A stretch of DNA of 64,000 nt from CAIYZT01 sp947461435. GTDB taxonomy: Bacteria > Pseudomonadota > Alphaproteobacteria > Rhodobacterales > Rhodobacteraceae. The position numbers and the translations under genes are program-made. Positions 16,660-26,038 of the stretch are shown here, one piece after another (the stretch's first letter is position 1; each line of letters opens with the position of its first letter). Location of the stretch: assembly GCA_965284435.1 (NCBI GenBank), contig OZ260083.1, positions 744,001-808,000 on the forward strand, given 5' to 3'. The notes beneath the pieces are model-generated. The model made no database searches and was not told where the DNA came from. It worked only from the letters and a program-made list of their open reading frames with translations.

Positions 16660-17543
16660 CGACCTGCATCGCGTTGATTGGGGCGGGGGCGATGGGCGGG
16701 GCCATTGGGGCCCGTCTTTTGGCGACGGGAACGCGGGTGGTGGTGTTCGATCCGGACGCCGACAAGGTGGCGGCGCTGGCGGCGTTGGGGGCGGCCTCTG
16801 CGCCGACGGCGGCGGCCGCCGCCGCAGAGGCGGATGCGGTGATCTTAAGCTTGAATGCCGCGCGGATTGTGAGAGCGGCCGTCTTTGGCCCGCGCGGCGT
16901 TGCCGAAGGGGCGCGGCCGGGCACGCTGATCATCGATATGTCCTCGATCGATCCCGACTCGACCCGAGACTTGGCGCAAGAAGCGCTGGGCATCGGGCTG
17001 GCTTGGGTGGACAGCCCACTGTCGGGCGGAATTCCCAAAGTGGCGCTGGGCGCGTTGACGCTGATGCAAGGCGGGACGGCCCAAGACGTGGCGCGGGCAC
17101 AAGCGGTTCTGGCGCCTTTGGCCACGCATCAAACGCATATGGGCCCTGCCGGGGCCGGGCAAACAACCAAGCTGATCAATCAGGTGCTGTGCGGATTGAA
17201 TTTTCTGGCGGTGGCTGAAGCCACGGCCCTGGCCGAAGCGGCGGGCGTGGATGCCGCGATGATCCCACGGGCCTTGGCCGGGGGGCGGGCGGACAGCGCG
17301 ATCTTGCAGGAATACATGCCGCGGTTTGTCGCCCGCGACTATCGGCGCACAGGGCGGATCGACAATATGGTCAAAGACCTGAATGCGGCGCAGGATATGG
17401 CGCGGACACATCATACCGCCCTGCCCCTGACCGCCGCCTGTGCCGAGGTGCACCGACTGATGACCGCCGCAGGATGGGGCGGCGAGGATCAGGCAGCACT
17501 GATGGAATACTTCAAGGGGCCGCGCAAGGAGATGCCGCAATGA
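16656..17543 (+). CDS. Beta-hydroxyacid dehydrogenase family protein
   Basis: The 295-residue protein resembles 3-hydroxyisobutyrate and tartronate-semialdehyde (GarR/GlxR) reductases. It has the Rossmann motif LIGAGAMGGAIGARLL, the substrate loop VDSPLSGGIPKVALG and the catalytic lysine in GAGQTTKLINQVL. Which hydroxyacid it uses cannot be told from sequence. It sits inside the gluconate unit, with 4-bp overlaps on both sides, so an acid linked to sugar-acid breakdown is likely. Confidence 0.8.
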   Translation: MTTCIALIGAGAMGGAIGARLLATGTRVVVFDPDADKVAALAALGAASAPTAAAAAAEADAVILSLNAARIVRAAVFGPRGVAEGARPGTLIIDMSSIDPDSTRDLAQEALGIGLAWVDSPLSGGIPKVALGALTLMQGGTAQDVARAQAVLAPLATHQTHMGPAGAGQTTKLINQVLCGLNFLAVAEATALAEAAGVDAAMIPRALAGGRADSAILQEYMPRFVARDYRRTGRIDNMVKDLNAAQDMARTHHTALPLTAACAEVHRLMTAAGWGGEDQAALMEYFKGPRKEMPQ

Positions 17544-17878
17544 TCACCCGTTATGCCCTGTTCGAGGGCAGCTTGACTGCAGGTTCGACCGACGCGTTCC
17601 GCGCCGATGTTCTGGCCGAGATGCTGCCCGTCTGGCAGCAGTTTCCCGGCGCGTTGGACATTCGCGTGACCTTTGGCGACAGCCGGGACGATGGGGCGCC
17701 CGAGTTTCCGTTGATTTTGGCGATTGATTGGCCGGATATGCAAACGGTTGAGGCATTTCTGACCCATCCGATCCGCATGAAGGGGCGCGCGGCGACCGAA
17801 GCGGTGCTTGCGCGGCATTTCACCGGACGCATCCACCATCATGTGACCACGGCGCATGTCTTTGCTGCCGCGATCTAG
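17540..17878 (+). CDS. Small conserved-looking protein in the gluconate operon
   Basis: The 112-residue protein starts MITRYALFEGSLTAGSTDAF at an ATG that overlaps the previous stop by 4 bp. The pattern of strands and helices, with IRVTFGDSRD and FPLILAIDWPDMQTVEAFLTHP, suggests a small ferredoxin-like dimeric alpha/beta barrel, as in EthD or stress-responsive barrel proteins. No catalytic motif is recognised and the function is unknown. Coupling to the dehydrogenase gene suggests a role in the same pathway. Longer open frames starting upstream of 17540 are not supported. Confidence 0.65.
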   Translation: MITRYALFEGSLTAGSTDAFRADVLAEMLPVWQQFPGALDIRVTFGDSRDDGAPEFPLILAIDWPDMQTVEAFLTHPIRMKGRAATEAVLARHFTGRIHHHVTTAHVFAAAI

Positions 17879-17921
17879 GCCCGCCTTGCAATTTGCGTGC
17901 GCCCTGCCTTTAGTGACCAAA

Positions 17922-17933
17922 GGTAACGATACC
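17922..17933. promoter_or_regulatory. Operator-like dyad before second LacI gene
   Basis: GGTAACGATACC is a near palindrome with the same central CG and TA spacing as the other sites in this region (reverse strand GGTATCGTTACC). It lies 12 bp before the start of the second GntR-like regulator, so self-control is likely. Motif-based only. Confidence 0.5.
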
Positions 17934-17944
17934 AAAGGCCCAAG

Positions 17945-18958
17945 ATGACCCCGCGCAAACCCCCGACCATGGCCGATGTGGCCCGCATTGCGGGGGTATC
18001 GCCCATGACCGTCAGCCGCGCGTTCAAGCGGGACAGTTCGGTATCAGAGGCGACGCGGAGTGCGATTTTGCGGACGGCCGAGGATTTGGGGTATGTGTTT
18101 GACAGCACGGCTTCGAACCTGCGCTCGCAAAAGACAGATTTCGTGGCGGTCACGATCCCGTCGATCAACAATGCCAACTTTGCCGATACCGTGGGCGGTT
18201 TGGCCGAGGGGTTGAAGGACCGTGGGCTGCAGATCCTGTTGGGATATACCAATTACGACATTCTGGAAGAAGAACGGCTGATTGAACAGCTGTTGCGCCG
18301 CAGGCCCGAGGCGATTGTGGTGACCGGGGGCCGGCACACACCGCGTGCCCGCCGGATGCTGGAAAATTCGGGGATTCCGGTGATCGAAACATGGGATCTG
18401 CCGGACAAGCCGATCGGTCATGTCGTGGGGTTTTCGAATGCGGGTGCGGTTCGGCGCATGGTGGATCATTTCCTTGGCCAAGGTCTGACCCGAATTGCCT
18501 TTATCGGCGGCGATGCCGACCGCGATACGCGCGGCACAGACCGGCGTGCCGGGTTTATCGCCGCAATGCAGGCGCGCGGGTTGGATGCATCGCGGCTGAT
18601 CGCCGCCGGTGTGCCGCCCATTTCAATGCGCGAAGGGGCCGAGGCCATGGCGCGGCTGCTGCGCGACGTGCCAGATACACAGGCGGTCATCTGCGTGTCT
18701 GATCTTTCGGCCTTTGGCGCGCTGAGCGAGTGCCAAAGGCGGGCCGTTGCCGTGCCCGCCGATATTTCTATCGCGGGGTTTGGTGACTATGAAATTGGGT
18801 CGGTCTGTGTGCCGACACTGTCGACGATAAACCCATTCCCGCGCGACATCGGCGCGCGGGCGGCGACGCTTATCCTTGAGGCGCTGGAGGGCCGGTTGAG
18901 TGGCCCCACGATATCGCAGATTACCCCGGAATTGTTGATCCGCGATTCGTCGAAATAA
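17945..18958 (+). CDS. LacI-family regulator, GntR-like (gluconate side)
   Basis: The 337-residue protein has a helix-turn-helix TMADVARIAGVSPMTVSRAFKR (8-29), a hinge and an effector domain (LLRRRPEAIVVTGGRHTPRARRML, AVICVSDLSAFGALSECQ). The motif ARRMLENSGIPVIETWDLPDKPIGHVVGFSN is typical of GntR-type gluconate repressors. It ends the gluconate operon on the same strand, 66 bp after the small protein. It is a paralogue, not a copy, of the regulator at 10845. The 175 bp after it (18959-19133) hold no gene I can support. Confidence 0.86.
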   Translation: MTPRKPPTMADVARIAGVSPMTVSRAFKRDSSVSEATRSAILRTAEDLGYVFDSTASNLRSQKTDFVAVTIPSINNANFADTVGGLAEGLKDRGLQILLGYTNYDILEEERLIEQLLRRRPEAIVVTGGRHTPRARRMLENSGIPVIETWDLPDKPIGHVVGFSNAGAVRRMVDHFLGQGLTRIAFIGGDADRDTRGTDRRAGFIAAMQARGLDASRLIAAGVPPISMREGAEAMARLLRDVPDTQAVICVSDLSAFGALSECQRRAVAVPADISIAGFGDYEIGSVCVPTLSTINPFPRDIGARAATLILEALEGRLSGPTISQITPELLIRDSSK

Positions 18959-19133
18959 CGCGCGGGACATGGGGGGAACCCCCTGCCCAAAGGGAATTGC
19001 GGCGAAAGGCGGGCGGGTTTGAACCTGTGGCGACTTCGATAGCCCCCATGGATGGAAACATTCCGCAATCTTGCCACGGGAAGGCCCCTTTTGGGCGTCA
19101 TCTTCATCGCGAACGATGCCGATGGAGGCGAAG

Positions 19134-20330
19134 ATGAAGTTTGCAGTCAACCTGCCGAAACTGCCGGGCAAGTCCGCCGTCCGGCCGCCAAGTGCCGATG
19201 AACAGACTGATGCCAAATCACCGATCCTGATGCTTTTGTCAGATCGCAAAAGGCTGCTGCGTGTGGCCGCTTTGCTGCTTGTGGCGGGATCGGCTGGACA
19301 GATGATGCAAGTTCTTAAGCACCGATCCGAGCCGCCGCGTATGGCTTTGGCGGAACCTGCGGCGGCGGCCATTGCCCCGGCAGGCATTGTGGCTTTGTCG
19401 GGCGAGACAACGCCAAGCCTGGATGATCTGCAGCCCGGACAAACCCCACTTGCCACACCAGATATCGCCCTGACAGAAAATTCGCCCGCAATGACGGCGG
19501 CAGACGACCAGCAGGTTGAGATGGCAGCAGGGGACGAAGGGATTGCGTCGCAAGGCCCCAAGACGCTGCGCGCCCCAGTGGCCGACGAACACATGACGCT
19601 GGCGGCAGCGACGCCAGAAACGAACCTGCCCCAACCCGCGGCCGAACCCGCCGCGCTGCCCGAAGCGGGGGCCGAACCCTGCCCCGTAACCTTGGATCTG
19701 GCCGTGGTGCCGGGGGGAATGATCGGCATCACCCTGATTGCCCCCTGTGCCCCGAATTCCCGCGTCGTTCTAAAGCACGAGGGCCTTGCCGTGACCGGTT
19801 TGACGACGGCCAACGGGGCATTGTTCACCTCGCTTCCAGCGATGGTGGTCTTGTCCAAGGTCGAGGCCATTCTGGCCGACGGATCGGCCGCACAAGGCAC
19901 AATCGAGGTTCCCGAATCGGTTCAGTTCCGCCGTTTTGGCGTTCAGTGGCAAGGCGACGACACCTTTCAGGTCAATGCCTATGAAAACGGGGCGAGTTTT
20001 GGCGGCAAGGGCCATATCTATGGCGTGCAGCCCGGCATGGCCTCTGACGCGGGTGGGTTTTTGCAAATTTTGGGCGATCCGGCGGCCCCGTTGCCGCTGC
20101 TTGCCGAAGTCTACACCTATCCTGCTGCGGCAATCCCCGTCAAAGTTGAGGTGGAATCGGCCGTGACCGAGGCGACCTGCGGCCGCGAGTTGATCGGAGA
20201 AACGGTTGCGGCGCAAAATGGCCGGGTCGTCGTGACCGATCTGACGCTGGCGATGCCCGATTGTTCGGCCATCGGTGACTTTCTGGTGTTGAATAATCTT
20301 GCTGAGGACATGACACTGGCCGCCAACTGA
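19134..20330 (+). CDS. Membrane-anchored periplasmic protein of unknown function
   Basis: The 398-residue protein starts at ATG 19134, after GGAGGCGAAG. Residues 1-40 are cytoplasmic and charged; a single hydrophobic segment lies near 41-58 (LLRVAALLLVAGSAGQMM). Then comes an Ala/Pro/Glu-rich low-complexity linker to about 180 and a C-terminal domain with cysteines in GAEPCPVTLDL, LIAPCAPNS, EATCGRE and MPDCSAIG that could form disulfides. No known catalytic motif is seen. The order linker-then-domain suggests it spans the periplasm. It lies 20 bp before the OmpA-fusion gene, so the two likely act together. Confidence 0.65.
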   Translation: MKFAVNLPKLPGKSAVRPPSADEQTDAKSPILMLLSDRKRLLRVAALLLVAGSAGQMMQVLKHRSEPPRMALAEPAAAAIAPAGIVALSGETTPSLDDLQPGQTPLATPDIALTENSPAMTAADDQQVEMAAGDEGIASQGPKTLRAPVADEHMTLAAATPETNLPQPAAEPAALPEAGAEPCPVTLDLAVVPGGMIGITLIAPCAPNSRVVLKHEGLAVTGLTTANGALFTSLPAMVVLSKVEAILADGSAAQGTIEVPESVQFRRFGVQWQGDDTFQVNAYENGASFGGKGHIYGVQPGMASDAGGFLQILGDPAAPLPLLAEVYTYPAAAIPVKVEVESAVTEATCGRELIGETVAAQNGRVVVTDLTLAMPDCSAIGDFLVLNNLAEDMTLAAN

Positions 20331-20350
20331 ATTGGGTTTGGCAGAGTAGC

Positions 20351-21862
20351 ATGCGATTGACCAAAAGGTGCGCGGCGGTGATCGTCGCGCTCCTGTCTGT
20401 TTTTGGGGGGGCGGCGGGGGCACAAGATGTCTCGCTGATCTCACGCGATGGCAGCCTGTCGCTGTCTGGCAGTCTTCAGGGCTTTGACGGCGCGTTTTAC
20501 CGGATCGATACGCGATTTGGGCTTTTGACGGTGGATGCGGAAGGGGTGATTTGCGAGGGGCCCGCCTGCCCGGATTTGACGGCACCCAAGGCCATCATTC
20601 ACATCGTTGGCGAAGGCCGGGCCGGGGCCGCCCTGTTGGAGCCGCTTTTGCGCGCCTTTGCGGACAGCCGGGGCGTGGTGTTTCAGGCAGGATCGCCGAT
20701 CAAGCTGGTCGATCCAACCACGCGCAACACTTTGGCTGAAATCAGTTTCATGGCCATGACACTGGACGAGGCGCGGCAAGCCATTGCCGAGGGACGCGCC
20801 GATTTGATGCTGGGGGCGGCGGAAGAGCCGGGGTTTGCGACGCGCGAGGTGGCGCTGGATGCGCTGGTGCCGATCATCGCGCCGGGGAACGCCATACCCT
20901 TTGTCACGACCACGGATCTTGCGCGTGCCTTGTCGGGCGAAGTCAAGAACTGGTCCGAAATCGGCGGGCCGGATATGCCCCTTGTTCTGCACGGTCTTCA
21001 AGCCGACAGCGATCTGGCGCGGGCCCTGTCCAGCCGTTTGGGCAAAGAGGTCGCCGCAAGCGTCGTGCACCCCGATCTGGGTGCCATGGCCGAAGCCGTG
21101 GCGCGGGATCCGTGGGCGCTGGCGGTAACCGGGCGAACGGCGGCAGACCCCGCGCGCATCTTGCCGCTTCGCGACAGTTGCGGGTTTCCGCTTTTGCCTG
21201 ATCCCATGTCGGTAAAATCAGAAGATTACCCGTTGTCCATGCCCCTTTTCTTTCAGATTCCGCGACGGCATGTCGGGCTGGTTCTGCGTGAATTTCTGGA
21301 GTTTCTGAGCACCCCTGCCGCCGACACCGCAATCGCCGCTGCCGGGTATGTGGACAGGGCGGTTACGGCCCGGCCACTGACCGGGGATGGGTTGCGCCTG
21401 ATCAATGCGATCAATGGTGCGGGCGAAGAAACCAGTCTGGCCGATCTGAAGCGCCTGACGGCCCTGATGGATGGCCGCGCCCGCCTGTCGTTGACCTTTC
21501 GTTTCGAGGGGGGGTCCAGCACGCTGGATGCCCATTCGAAGAATGGGCTGGCGGATCTGGCCGTGATGCTTGAGGCGGATCTGTTCAAGGACCAAGAGCT
21601 GATCCTGGCCGGATTTTCGGATGGGTCCGGCGCGGCGGCGGCCAATCTGGATCTGTCGCAAACCCGGGCCGAGGCGGTACTGGCGGCGCTGAAACTGCTG
21701 GCACCGGATTTGCCGGAAACCCGTTGGCCCAAGATCGAAGCCTTGGGAGAGATGCTGCCGATCGCCTGCGATGAAACCGGCGCGGGCCGGCGGTTGAACC
21801 GAAGGGTGGAACTGTGGACCCGGCCAGCCCTTACGCCAGATACCCCTGCGAGCGAAAACTAA
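20351..21862 (+). CDS. Periplasmic phosphate-binding-like domain fused to OmpA domain
   Basis: The 503-residue protein has a signal peptide (1-24, ending GGAAGA). Residues about 80-340 resemble a PstS-type binding fold: KAIIHIVGEGRAGAALLEPLL, DLMLGAAEEPG, LVPIIAPGNAIPFVTTTDLARALSGEVKNWSEIGG and FFQIPRRHVGLVLREFLEFL. Residues about 380-495 are an OmpA-like peptidoglycan-binding domain: FRFEGGSSTLD, DLSQTRAEAVLAAL and GRRLNRRVELW. The protein is therefore probably held on the peptidoglycan. Its ligand is unknown, and the variations in the binding half argue against simple phosphate transport. Its 3' end overlaps radC (opposite strand) by 32 bp. Confidence 0.8.
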   Translation: MRLTKRCAAVIVALLSVFGGAAGAQDVSLISRDGSLSLSGSLQGFDGAFYRIDTRFGLLTVDAEGVICEGPACPDLTAPKAIIHIVGEGRAGAALLEPLLRAFADSRGVVFQAGSPIKLVDPTTRNTLAEISFMAMTLDEARQAIAEGRADLMLGAAEEPGFATREVALDALVPIIAPGNAIPFVTTTDLARALSGEVKNWSEIGGPDMPLVLHGLQADSDLARALSSRLGKEVAASVVHPDLGAMAEAVARDPWALAVTGRTAADPARILPLRDSCGFPLLPDPMSVKSEDYPLSMPLFFQIPRRHVGLVLREFLEFLSTPAADTAIAAAGYVDRAVTARPLTGDGLRLINAINGAGEETSLADLKRLTALMDGRARLSLTFRFEGGSSTLDAHSKNGLADLAVMLEADLFKDQELILAGFSDGSGAAAANLDLSQTRAEAVLAALKLLAPDLPETRWPKIEALGEMLPIACDETGAGRRLNRRVELWTRPALTPDTPASEN

Positions 21863-22613
21863 GCTCTCTTGATTTGCCGATGATCAGATGATCGTGCAGG
21901 ATGATGCCCAGAACCTGCGCCGCCTCTTGGATCTGCAGCGTCATGGTCAGATCTGACTCGGATGGTGTTGGATCCCCCGAGGGATGGTTGTGGACCAGGA
22001 TCAGTGCGCAGGCGTTGAGTTCGAGCGCCCGTTTGACCACTTCGCGCGGATAGACAGGGACATGATCCACCGTGCCCTTTGCCTGTTCTTCATCTGCAAT
22101 CAGCACATTCTTGCGATCCAGAAACAGAATGCGAAATTGTTCGGTTTCGCGGTGGGACATGGCGGTGTGGCAATAATCGAGCAGCGCATCCCATGACGAC
22201 AGGACGGGTCTGTTCAGGACACGCGCGCGCATCATGCGCTGCGCTGCCGCTTCGACGATCTTCAACTCGGTGATCACCGCCTCGCCGACGCCTTTGATCA
22301 TGGACAGGCGGGCGGGGCTGGCGGTGATGACGCGGTTGAAATCACCAAAACTATCCAGCAAAAGCCGAGCGAGCGGTTTGACATCCTGCCGTGGGATCGC
22401 GCGAAACAGCACAAGCTCCAGCATTTCATAGTCTGGCAAGGCCGCAGCGCCGCCTTCGCGAAAGCGGGTTCGCAAACGGGTGCGATGATCGGCTATGTAG
22501 GAGGGCAGCTTTTTGCCCGAAGTTGGGGCTGGCGCCGCCTCATCACAGTCGTCGGGCCCGGTTGAGGGCCCGAAGAGGGGCAACGTTCCATCGTGAAAAC
22601 CAAGCTGTGCCAT
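21831..22613 (-). CDS. radC: RadC-family JAB/MPN-domain protein
   Basis: The 260-residue protein has the RadC layout: a helix-hairpin-helix-like N-terminal part (LSMIKGVGEAVITELKIVEA) and a JAMM metalloprotease-like C-terminus with HNHPSGDPTPSESD, carrying the zinc ligands. Despite the name, a direct role in DNA repair is not established for the family. It is convergent with the OmpA-fusion gene and shares 32 bp with it. Confidence 0.9.
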   Translation of the reverse strand: MAQLGFHDGTLPLFGPSTGPDDCDEAAPAPTSGKKLPSYIADHRTRLRTRFREGGAAALPDYEMLELVLFRAIPRQDVKPLARLLLDSFGDFNRVITASPARLSMIKGVGEAVITELKIVEAAAQRMMRARVLNRPVLSSWDALLDYCHTAMSHRETEQFRILFLDRKNVLIADEEQAKGTVDHVPVYPREVVKRALELNACALILVHNHPSGDPTPSESDLTMTLQIQEAAQVLGIILHDHLIIGKSRELSFRSQGYLA

Positions 22614-22689
22614 CCCCGCAGAGTGCCATGTGATGGTTTACAGAAGGTTAATGGTACACAGACGAAGGGAGAGGCGGCGGTGGGCCTGC

Positions 22690-23841
22690 CTATCCCTTCA
22701 TCCCGTCCCAAAATCCCTTGACCTTGGCAAAGAACGAATTGCCTTCGGGGTGATTTTCTTCTGATAGGGCCTCGAACTCGCGCAGCAATTCGCGCTGGCG
22801 AGAGGTCAGGTTGACCGGGGTTTCGACGGCCAGTTCGATCAGCATATCGCCCGATCCCCCCCCGCGAAGGGCCGGCATTCCCTTGGCCCGCAGGCGCATC
22901 TGCTTGCCCGTTTGCGCGCCAGCCGGGATCTTTACCTTGCTGCGGCCGCCTTCGATGGTGGGCACCTCAACTTCGCCGCCCAAGGCCGCCGTGGTAAAGG
23001 TGACCGGAACGCGGCAGAACAGATGGACACCGTCCCGTTGGAAGATTGAGTGTTCGCGCACTTCGATAAAGATATACAGATCGCCCGAGGGGCCGCCGCG
23101 CATGCCCGCCTCGCCCTCGCTGGCCAGACGAATCCGGGTGCCGGTTTCAACGCCCGCCGGAATGTTGACCGACAGCGAGCGATCCCGTTCGATACGGCCA
23201 GCCCCGTGGCAGACCTTGCAGGGGTTCTTGACGATCTGGCCCGCGCCATTGCAGGTGGGGCAGGTGCGTTCAACGGTGAAAAAGCCTTGCTGCGCCCTCA
23301 CCTTGCCCATGCCCGAACAGGTGGGGCAGGTCACGGGTTCGGCGCCGCCCTCGGCGCCCGAACCGCGGCAGGAATCGCAGGCGGTGGACCCGGGGACGTT
23401 GATGGTTTTCTGAACGCCGGCAAAGGCCTCTTCAAGGGTGACGCGCAGGTTATAGCGCAGATCTGACCCGCGCTGCGCCCGCGACCGCTGGCCGCCGCCG
23501 CCGCGCTGACCGCCCATGAAATCGCCAAAAAGGTCTTCGAAGACATCGGAGAAGGCCGAGGCAAAATCGCCCTGACCGGCTCCGGGGCCCCCACGGCCGC
23601 CGCCGCCCATACCGCCTTCGAAAGCGGCGTGACCATAGCGGTCATAGGCAGCCTTCTTGTCGGCATCCTTCAAGACATCATAAGCCTCGTTCACCTCTTT
23701 GAACTGAGACTCGGCGTTGGGATTGTCTGAATTGCGATCAGGGTGCAGTTCCTTGGCCTTGGTACGATAGGCCTTTTTCAGCTCTTCGGCTGATGCGCCG
23801 CGAGCTGCCCCGAGTACTTCGTAGTAGTCCCGCTTTGCCAT
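22690..23841 (-). CDS. dnaJ: Chaperone DnaJ
   Basis: The 383-residue type I J-protein presents substrates to DnaK and stimulates its ATPase. The J domain has HPD at 33-35. A Gly-rich stretch follows ([16 protein letters not shown]), then four zinc-finger repeats ([32 protein letters not shown]) and the C-terminal substrate domains. Length is normal. It lies 68 bp downstream of dnaK in the standard order, with a strong hairpin between them. Confidence 0.97.
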   Translation of the reverse strand: MAKRDYYEVLGAARGASAEELKKAYRTKAKELHPDRNSDNPNAESQFKEVNEAYDVLKDADKKAAYDRYGHAAFEGGMGGGGRGGPGAGQGDFASAFSDVFEDLFGDFMGGQRGGGGQRSRAQRGSDLRYNLRVTLEEAFAGVQKTINVPGSTACDSCRGSGAEGGAEPVTCPTCSGMGKVRAQQGFFTVERTCPTCNGAGQIVKNPCKVCHGAGRIERDRSLSVNIPAGVETGTRIRLASEGEAGMRGGPSGDLYIFIEVREHSIFQRDGVHLFCRVPVTFTTAALGGEVEVPTIEGGRSKVKIPAGAQTGKQMRLRAKGMPALRGGGSGDMLIELAVETPVNLTSRQRELLREFEALSEENHPEGNSFFAKVKGFWDGMKG

Positions 23842-23864
23842 GGCAAAACCCCCTTAAAGGAACG

Positions 23865-23893
23865 CTTTGGGCGGCCCCAAGGGCCGCCCAAAG
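23865..23893 (-). terminator. Hairpin between dnaK and dnaJ
   Basis: CTTTGGGCGGCCC and GGGCCGCCCAAAG form a 13-bp perfect stem with a 3-base loop. On the transcribed strand no T run follows, so it is more likely a partial terminator or RNA-stability element, which would give more DnaK than DnaJ, than a complete stop. Confidence 0.7.
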
Positions 23894-23909
23894 GAGGTTC
23901 CCAAGCGCG

Positions 23910-25817
23910 TTACTTACGCTTGTTGTTGCCCATGTCTTCGAAGTCGGCGTCGATGATGTCATCATCCACTTCGCGCGGCCCACCTTCATCGCCGCCGTCC
24001 GCTGCATCGGCGGTGGCCTTGTAGATGGCTTCGCCCAGCTTCATCGCGGCGTCGGTCAGGTTCTGGATTCCGCCTTTGATCTTGCCGGCATCGTCCGACT
24101 TCATGGTTTCTTCCAAGGCACCCATGGCCAGTTCGATCGCTTCGACCGTAGACGGATCGACCTTGTCCGAGTGTTCGGCAAGGGACTTTTTGGTCGAATG
24201 CATCAGGCTTTCGGCCTGATTCTTCGTTTCAACCAGTTCGCGACGTTCCTTGTCGGCGTCGGCATTCGCCTCGGCCTCTTTGACCATCTTTTCGATCTCG
24301 TCATCCGACAAGCCACCCGAGGCCTGAATCGTGATCTGCTGTTCCTTGTTGGTGCCTTTGTCCTTGGCTTTGACCGATACGATGCCGTTGGCGTCAATGT
24401 CGAAGGTCACCTCGATCTGGGGCATGCCGCGGGGGGCAGGCGGGATCGATTCAAGGTTGAACTGGCCGAGCATCTTGTTGTCAGCCGCCATTTCGCGTTC
24501 GCCTTGGAACACCCGGATCGTCACGGCGTTCTGGTTGTCTTCGGCGGTCGAGAAGACCTGAGATTTCTTGGTCGGAATGGTGGTGTTGCGGTCGATCAGG
24601 CGGGTGAACACGCCGCCCAGCGTTTCGATGCCCAGCGACAGCGGCGTCACGTCGAGCAGAACCACATCCTTCACGTCGCCTTGCAGAACGCCGGCCTGAA
24701 TGGCGGCGCCAGCGGCCACCACTTCGTCTGGGTTCACGCCCTTGTGCGGCTCTTTGCCGAAGAACTTGGTCACTTCTTCGATGACGCGGGGCATCCGGGT
24801 CATACCGCCGACAAGAACAACCTCGTCGATGTCTGACATGGAAATGCCGGCATCTTTCAAAGCGGCCTGGCACGGCTTGATCGACTTCTTGATCAGATCA
24901 TCCACCAAGGATTCAAGCTTTGCGCGGGTCATTTTCACGACCAGGTGCAGCGGCTGTCCGGTGTTGCGGTCCATCGAGATGAACGGCTGGTTGATCTCGG
25001 TCTGGGTCGAAGACGAGAGTTCGATCTTGGCCTTTTCAGCGGCTTCTTTCAGGCGCTGCAGGGCCATCTTGTCCATCGACAGATCGACGCCATGTTCCTT
25101 TTTGAACTCGTCCGCCAAATAGTTGACGATCCGCATGTCGAAATCTTCACCGCCAAGGAAGGTGTCGCCGTTGGTGGATTTCACTTCGAACAGGCCATCA
25201 TCGATTTCAAGAATCGTGATGTCGAAGGTGCCGCCGCCAAGGTCATAGACCGCGATGGTGCGCGCTTCTTTCTTGTCGAGACCATAGGCCAGTGCGGCCG
25301 CGGTTGGCTCGTTGATGATGCGCAGCACTTCAAGACCGGCGATCTTGCCGGCGTCTTTGGTGGCCTGACGCTGGGCGTCGTTGAAATAGGCGGGCACGGT
25401 GATGACCGCTTGGGTGACGGTTTCACCCAGATACGCCTCGGCGGTTTCTTTCATCTTTTGCAGGATGAACGCCGACACCTGGCTGGGCGAATACTTTTCC
25501 CCGCGCGCTTCAACCCAAGCGTCGCCGTTGCCGCCGTTGCTGATCTTGTAGGGCATGTTCTTTTGGTCTTTGACGATCACAGGATCATCAAAGCGGCGGC
25601 CGATCAGGCGTTTGACGGCGAAGATGGTGTTCGAGGCGTTGGTGACGGCCTGCCGCTTGGCGGCTTGCCCGACCAGACGTTCGTTGTCCGTAAATCCAAC
25701 GATCGAGGGCGTGGTGCGCGCCCCTTCGGAGTTTTCGATGATCCGGGGCTGCGATCCATCCATGATGGCAACGCAAGAGTTGGTCGTCCCGAGGTCAATA
25801 CCAATAATTTTGGCCAT
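23910..25817 (-). CDS. dnaK: Chaperone DnaK (Hsp70)
   Basis: The 635-residue Hsp70 begins [21 protein letters not shown]. The ATPase domain includes [16 protein letters not shown] and [13 protein letters not shown]. The substrate-binding domain ([16 protein letters not shown]) and a C-terminal lid end in [18 protein letters not shown]. The start at 25817 is the family start; the open frame upstream is not coding. It folds and protects proteins in the cytoplasm with DnaJ and GrpE. An RpoH-like promoter lies about 110 bp upstream. A long plus-strand open frame over this gene is a composition shadow. Confidence 0.98.
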   Translation of the reverse strand: MAKIIGIDLGTTNSCVAIMDGSQPRIIENSEGARTTPSIVGFTDNERLVGQAAKRQAVTNASNTIFAVKRLIGRRFDDPVIVKDQKNMPYKISNGGNGDAWVEARGEKYSPSQVSAFILQKMKETAEAYLGETVTQAVITVPAYFNDAQRQATKDAGKIAGLEVLRIINEPTAAALAYGLDKKEARTIAVYDLGGGTFDITILEIDDGLFEVKSTNGDTFLGGEDFDMRIVNYLADEFKKEHGVDLSMDKMALQRLKEAAEKAKIELSSSTQTEINQPFISMDRNTGQPLHLVVKMTRAKLESLVDDLIKKSIKPCQAALKDAGISMSDIDEVVLVGGMTRMPRVIEEVTKFFGKEPHKGVNPDEVVAAGAAIQAGVLQGDVKDVVLLDVTPLSLGIETLGGVFTRLIDRNTTIPTKKSQVFSTAEDNQNAVTIRVFQGEREMAADNKMLGQFNLESIPPAPRGMPQIEVTFDIDANGIVSVKAKDKGTNKEQQITIQASGGLSDDEIEKMVKEAEANADADKERRELVETKNQAESLMHSTKKSLAEHSDKVDPSTVEAIELAMGALEETMKSDDAGKIKGGIQNLTDAAMKLGEAIYKATADAADGGDEGGPREVDDDIIDADFEDMGNNKRK

Positions 25818-25927
25818 GAGTGGTCCCTTTCCTTCGGCGATGTTTTGGGCGGAACCCTCGTGCGGCATTCCGACCCGATCCCAGTGAGACCCGGCGCAGG
25901 ACGTGCCCTGAGCCGGCTTCTGGGCGT

Positions 25928-25956
25928 ATATAGGGGGGCATGCGAAGCCCTGCAAG
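25928..25956 (-). promoter_or_regulatory. RpoH (sigma-32) type promoter of dnaK
   Basis: Read on the minus strand, CTTG (25956-25953) is followed after 18 bases by CCTATAT (25934-25928). This fits the alphaproteobacterial heat-shock consensus CTTG-N17/18-CYTATNT. It lies about 110 bp upstream of dnaK, a position that fits the function. Confidence 0.75.
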
Positions 25957-25987
25957 CGGGCTGCGCGCGGATTCAGCCCGGAAAACG

Positions 25988-26013
25988 CACCGAAAATGCG
26001 AAGATTTTCGGTG
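25988..26013 (-). terminator. Terminator after the polysaccharide permease gene
   Basis: CACCGAAAAT and ATTTTCGGTG form a 10-bp perfect stem around GCGAAG. On the minus strand it is followed by GCGTTTTC. It lies 26 bp after the permease stop codon and upstream of the dnaK promoter, so it separates the two transcripts. Confidence 0.7.
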
Positions 26014-26038
26014 TTCTTGGGGCGGTGAAGCGGGAATC

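Noticed and set aside
23793..24836. Plus-strand open frame of 347 codons opposite dnaJ/dnaK
   Set aside because: It spans two opposite genes and the hairpin between them; it has no family resemblance.
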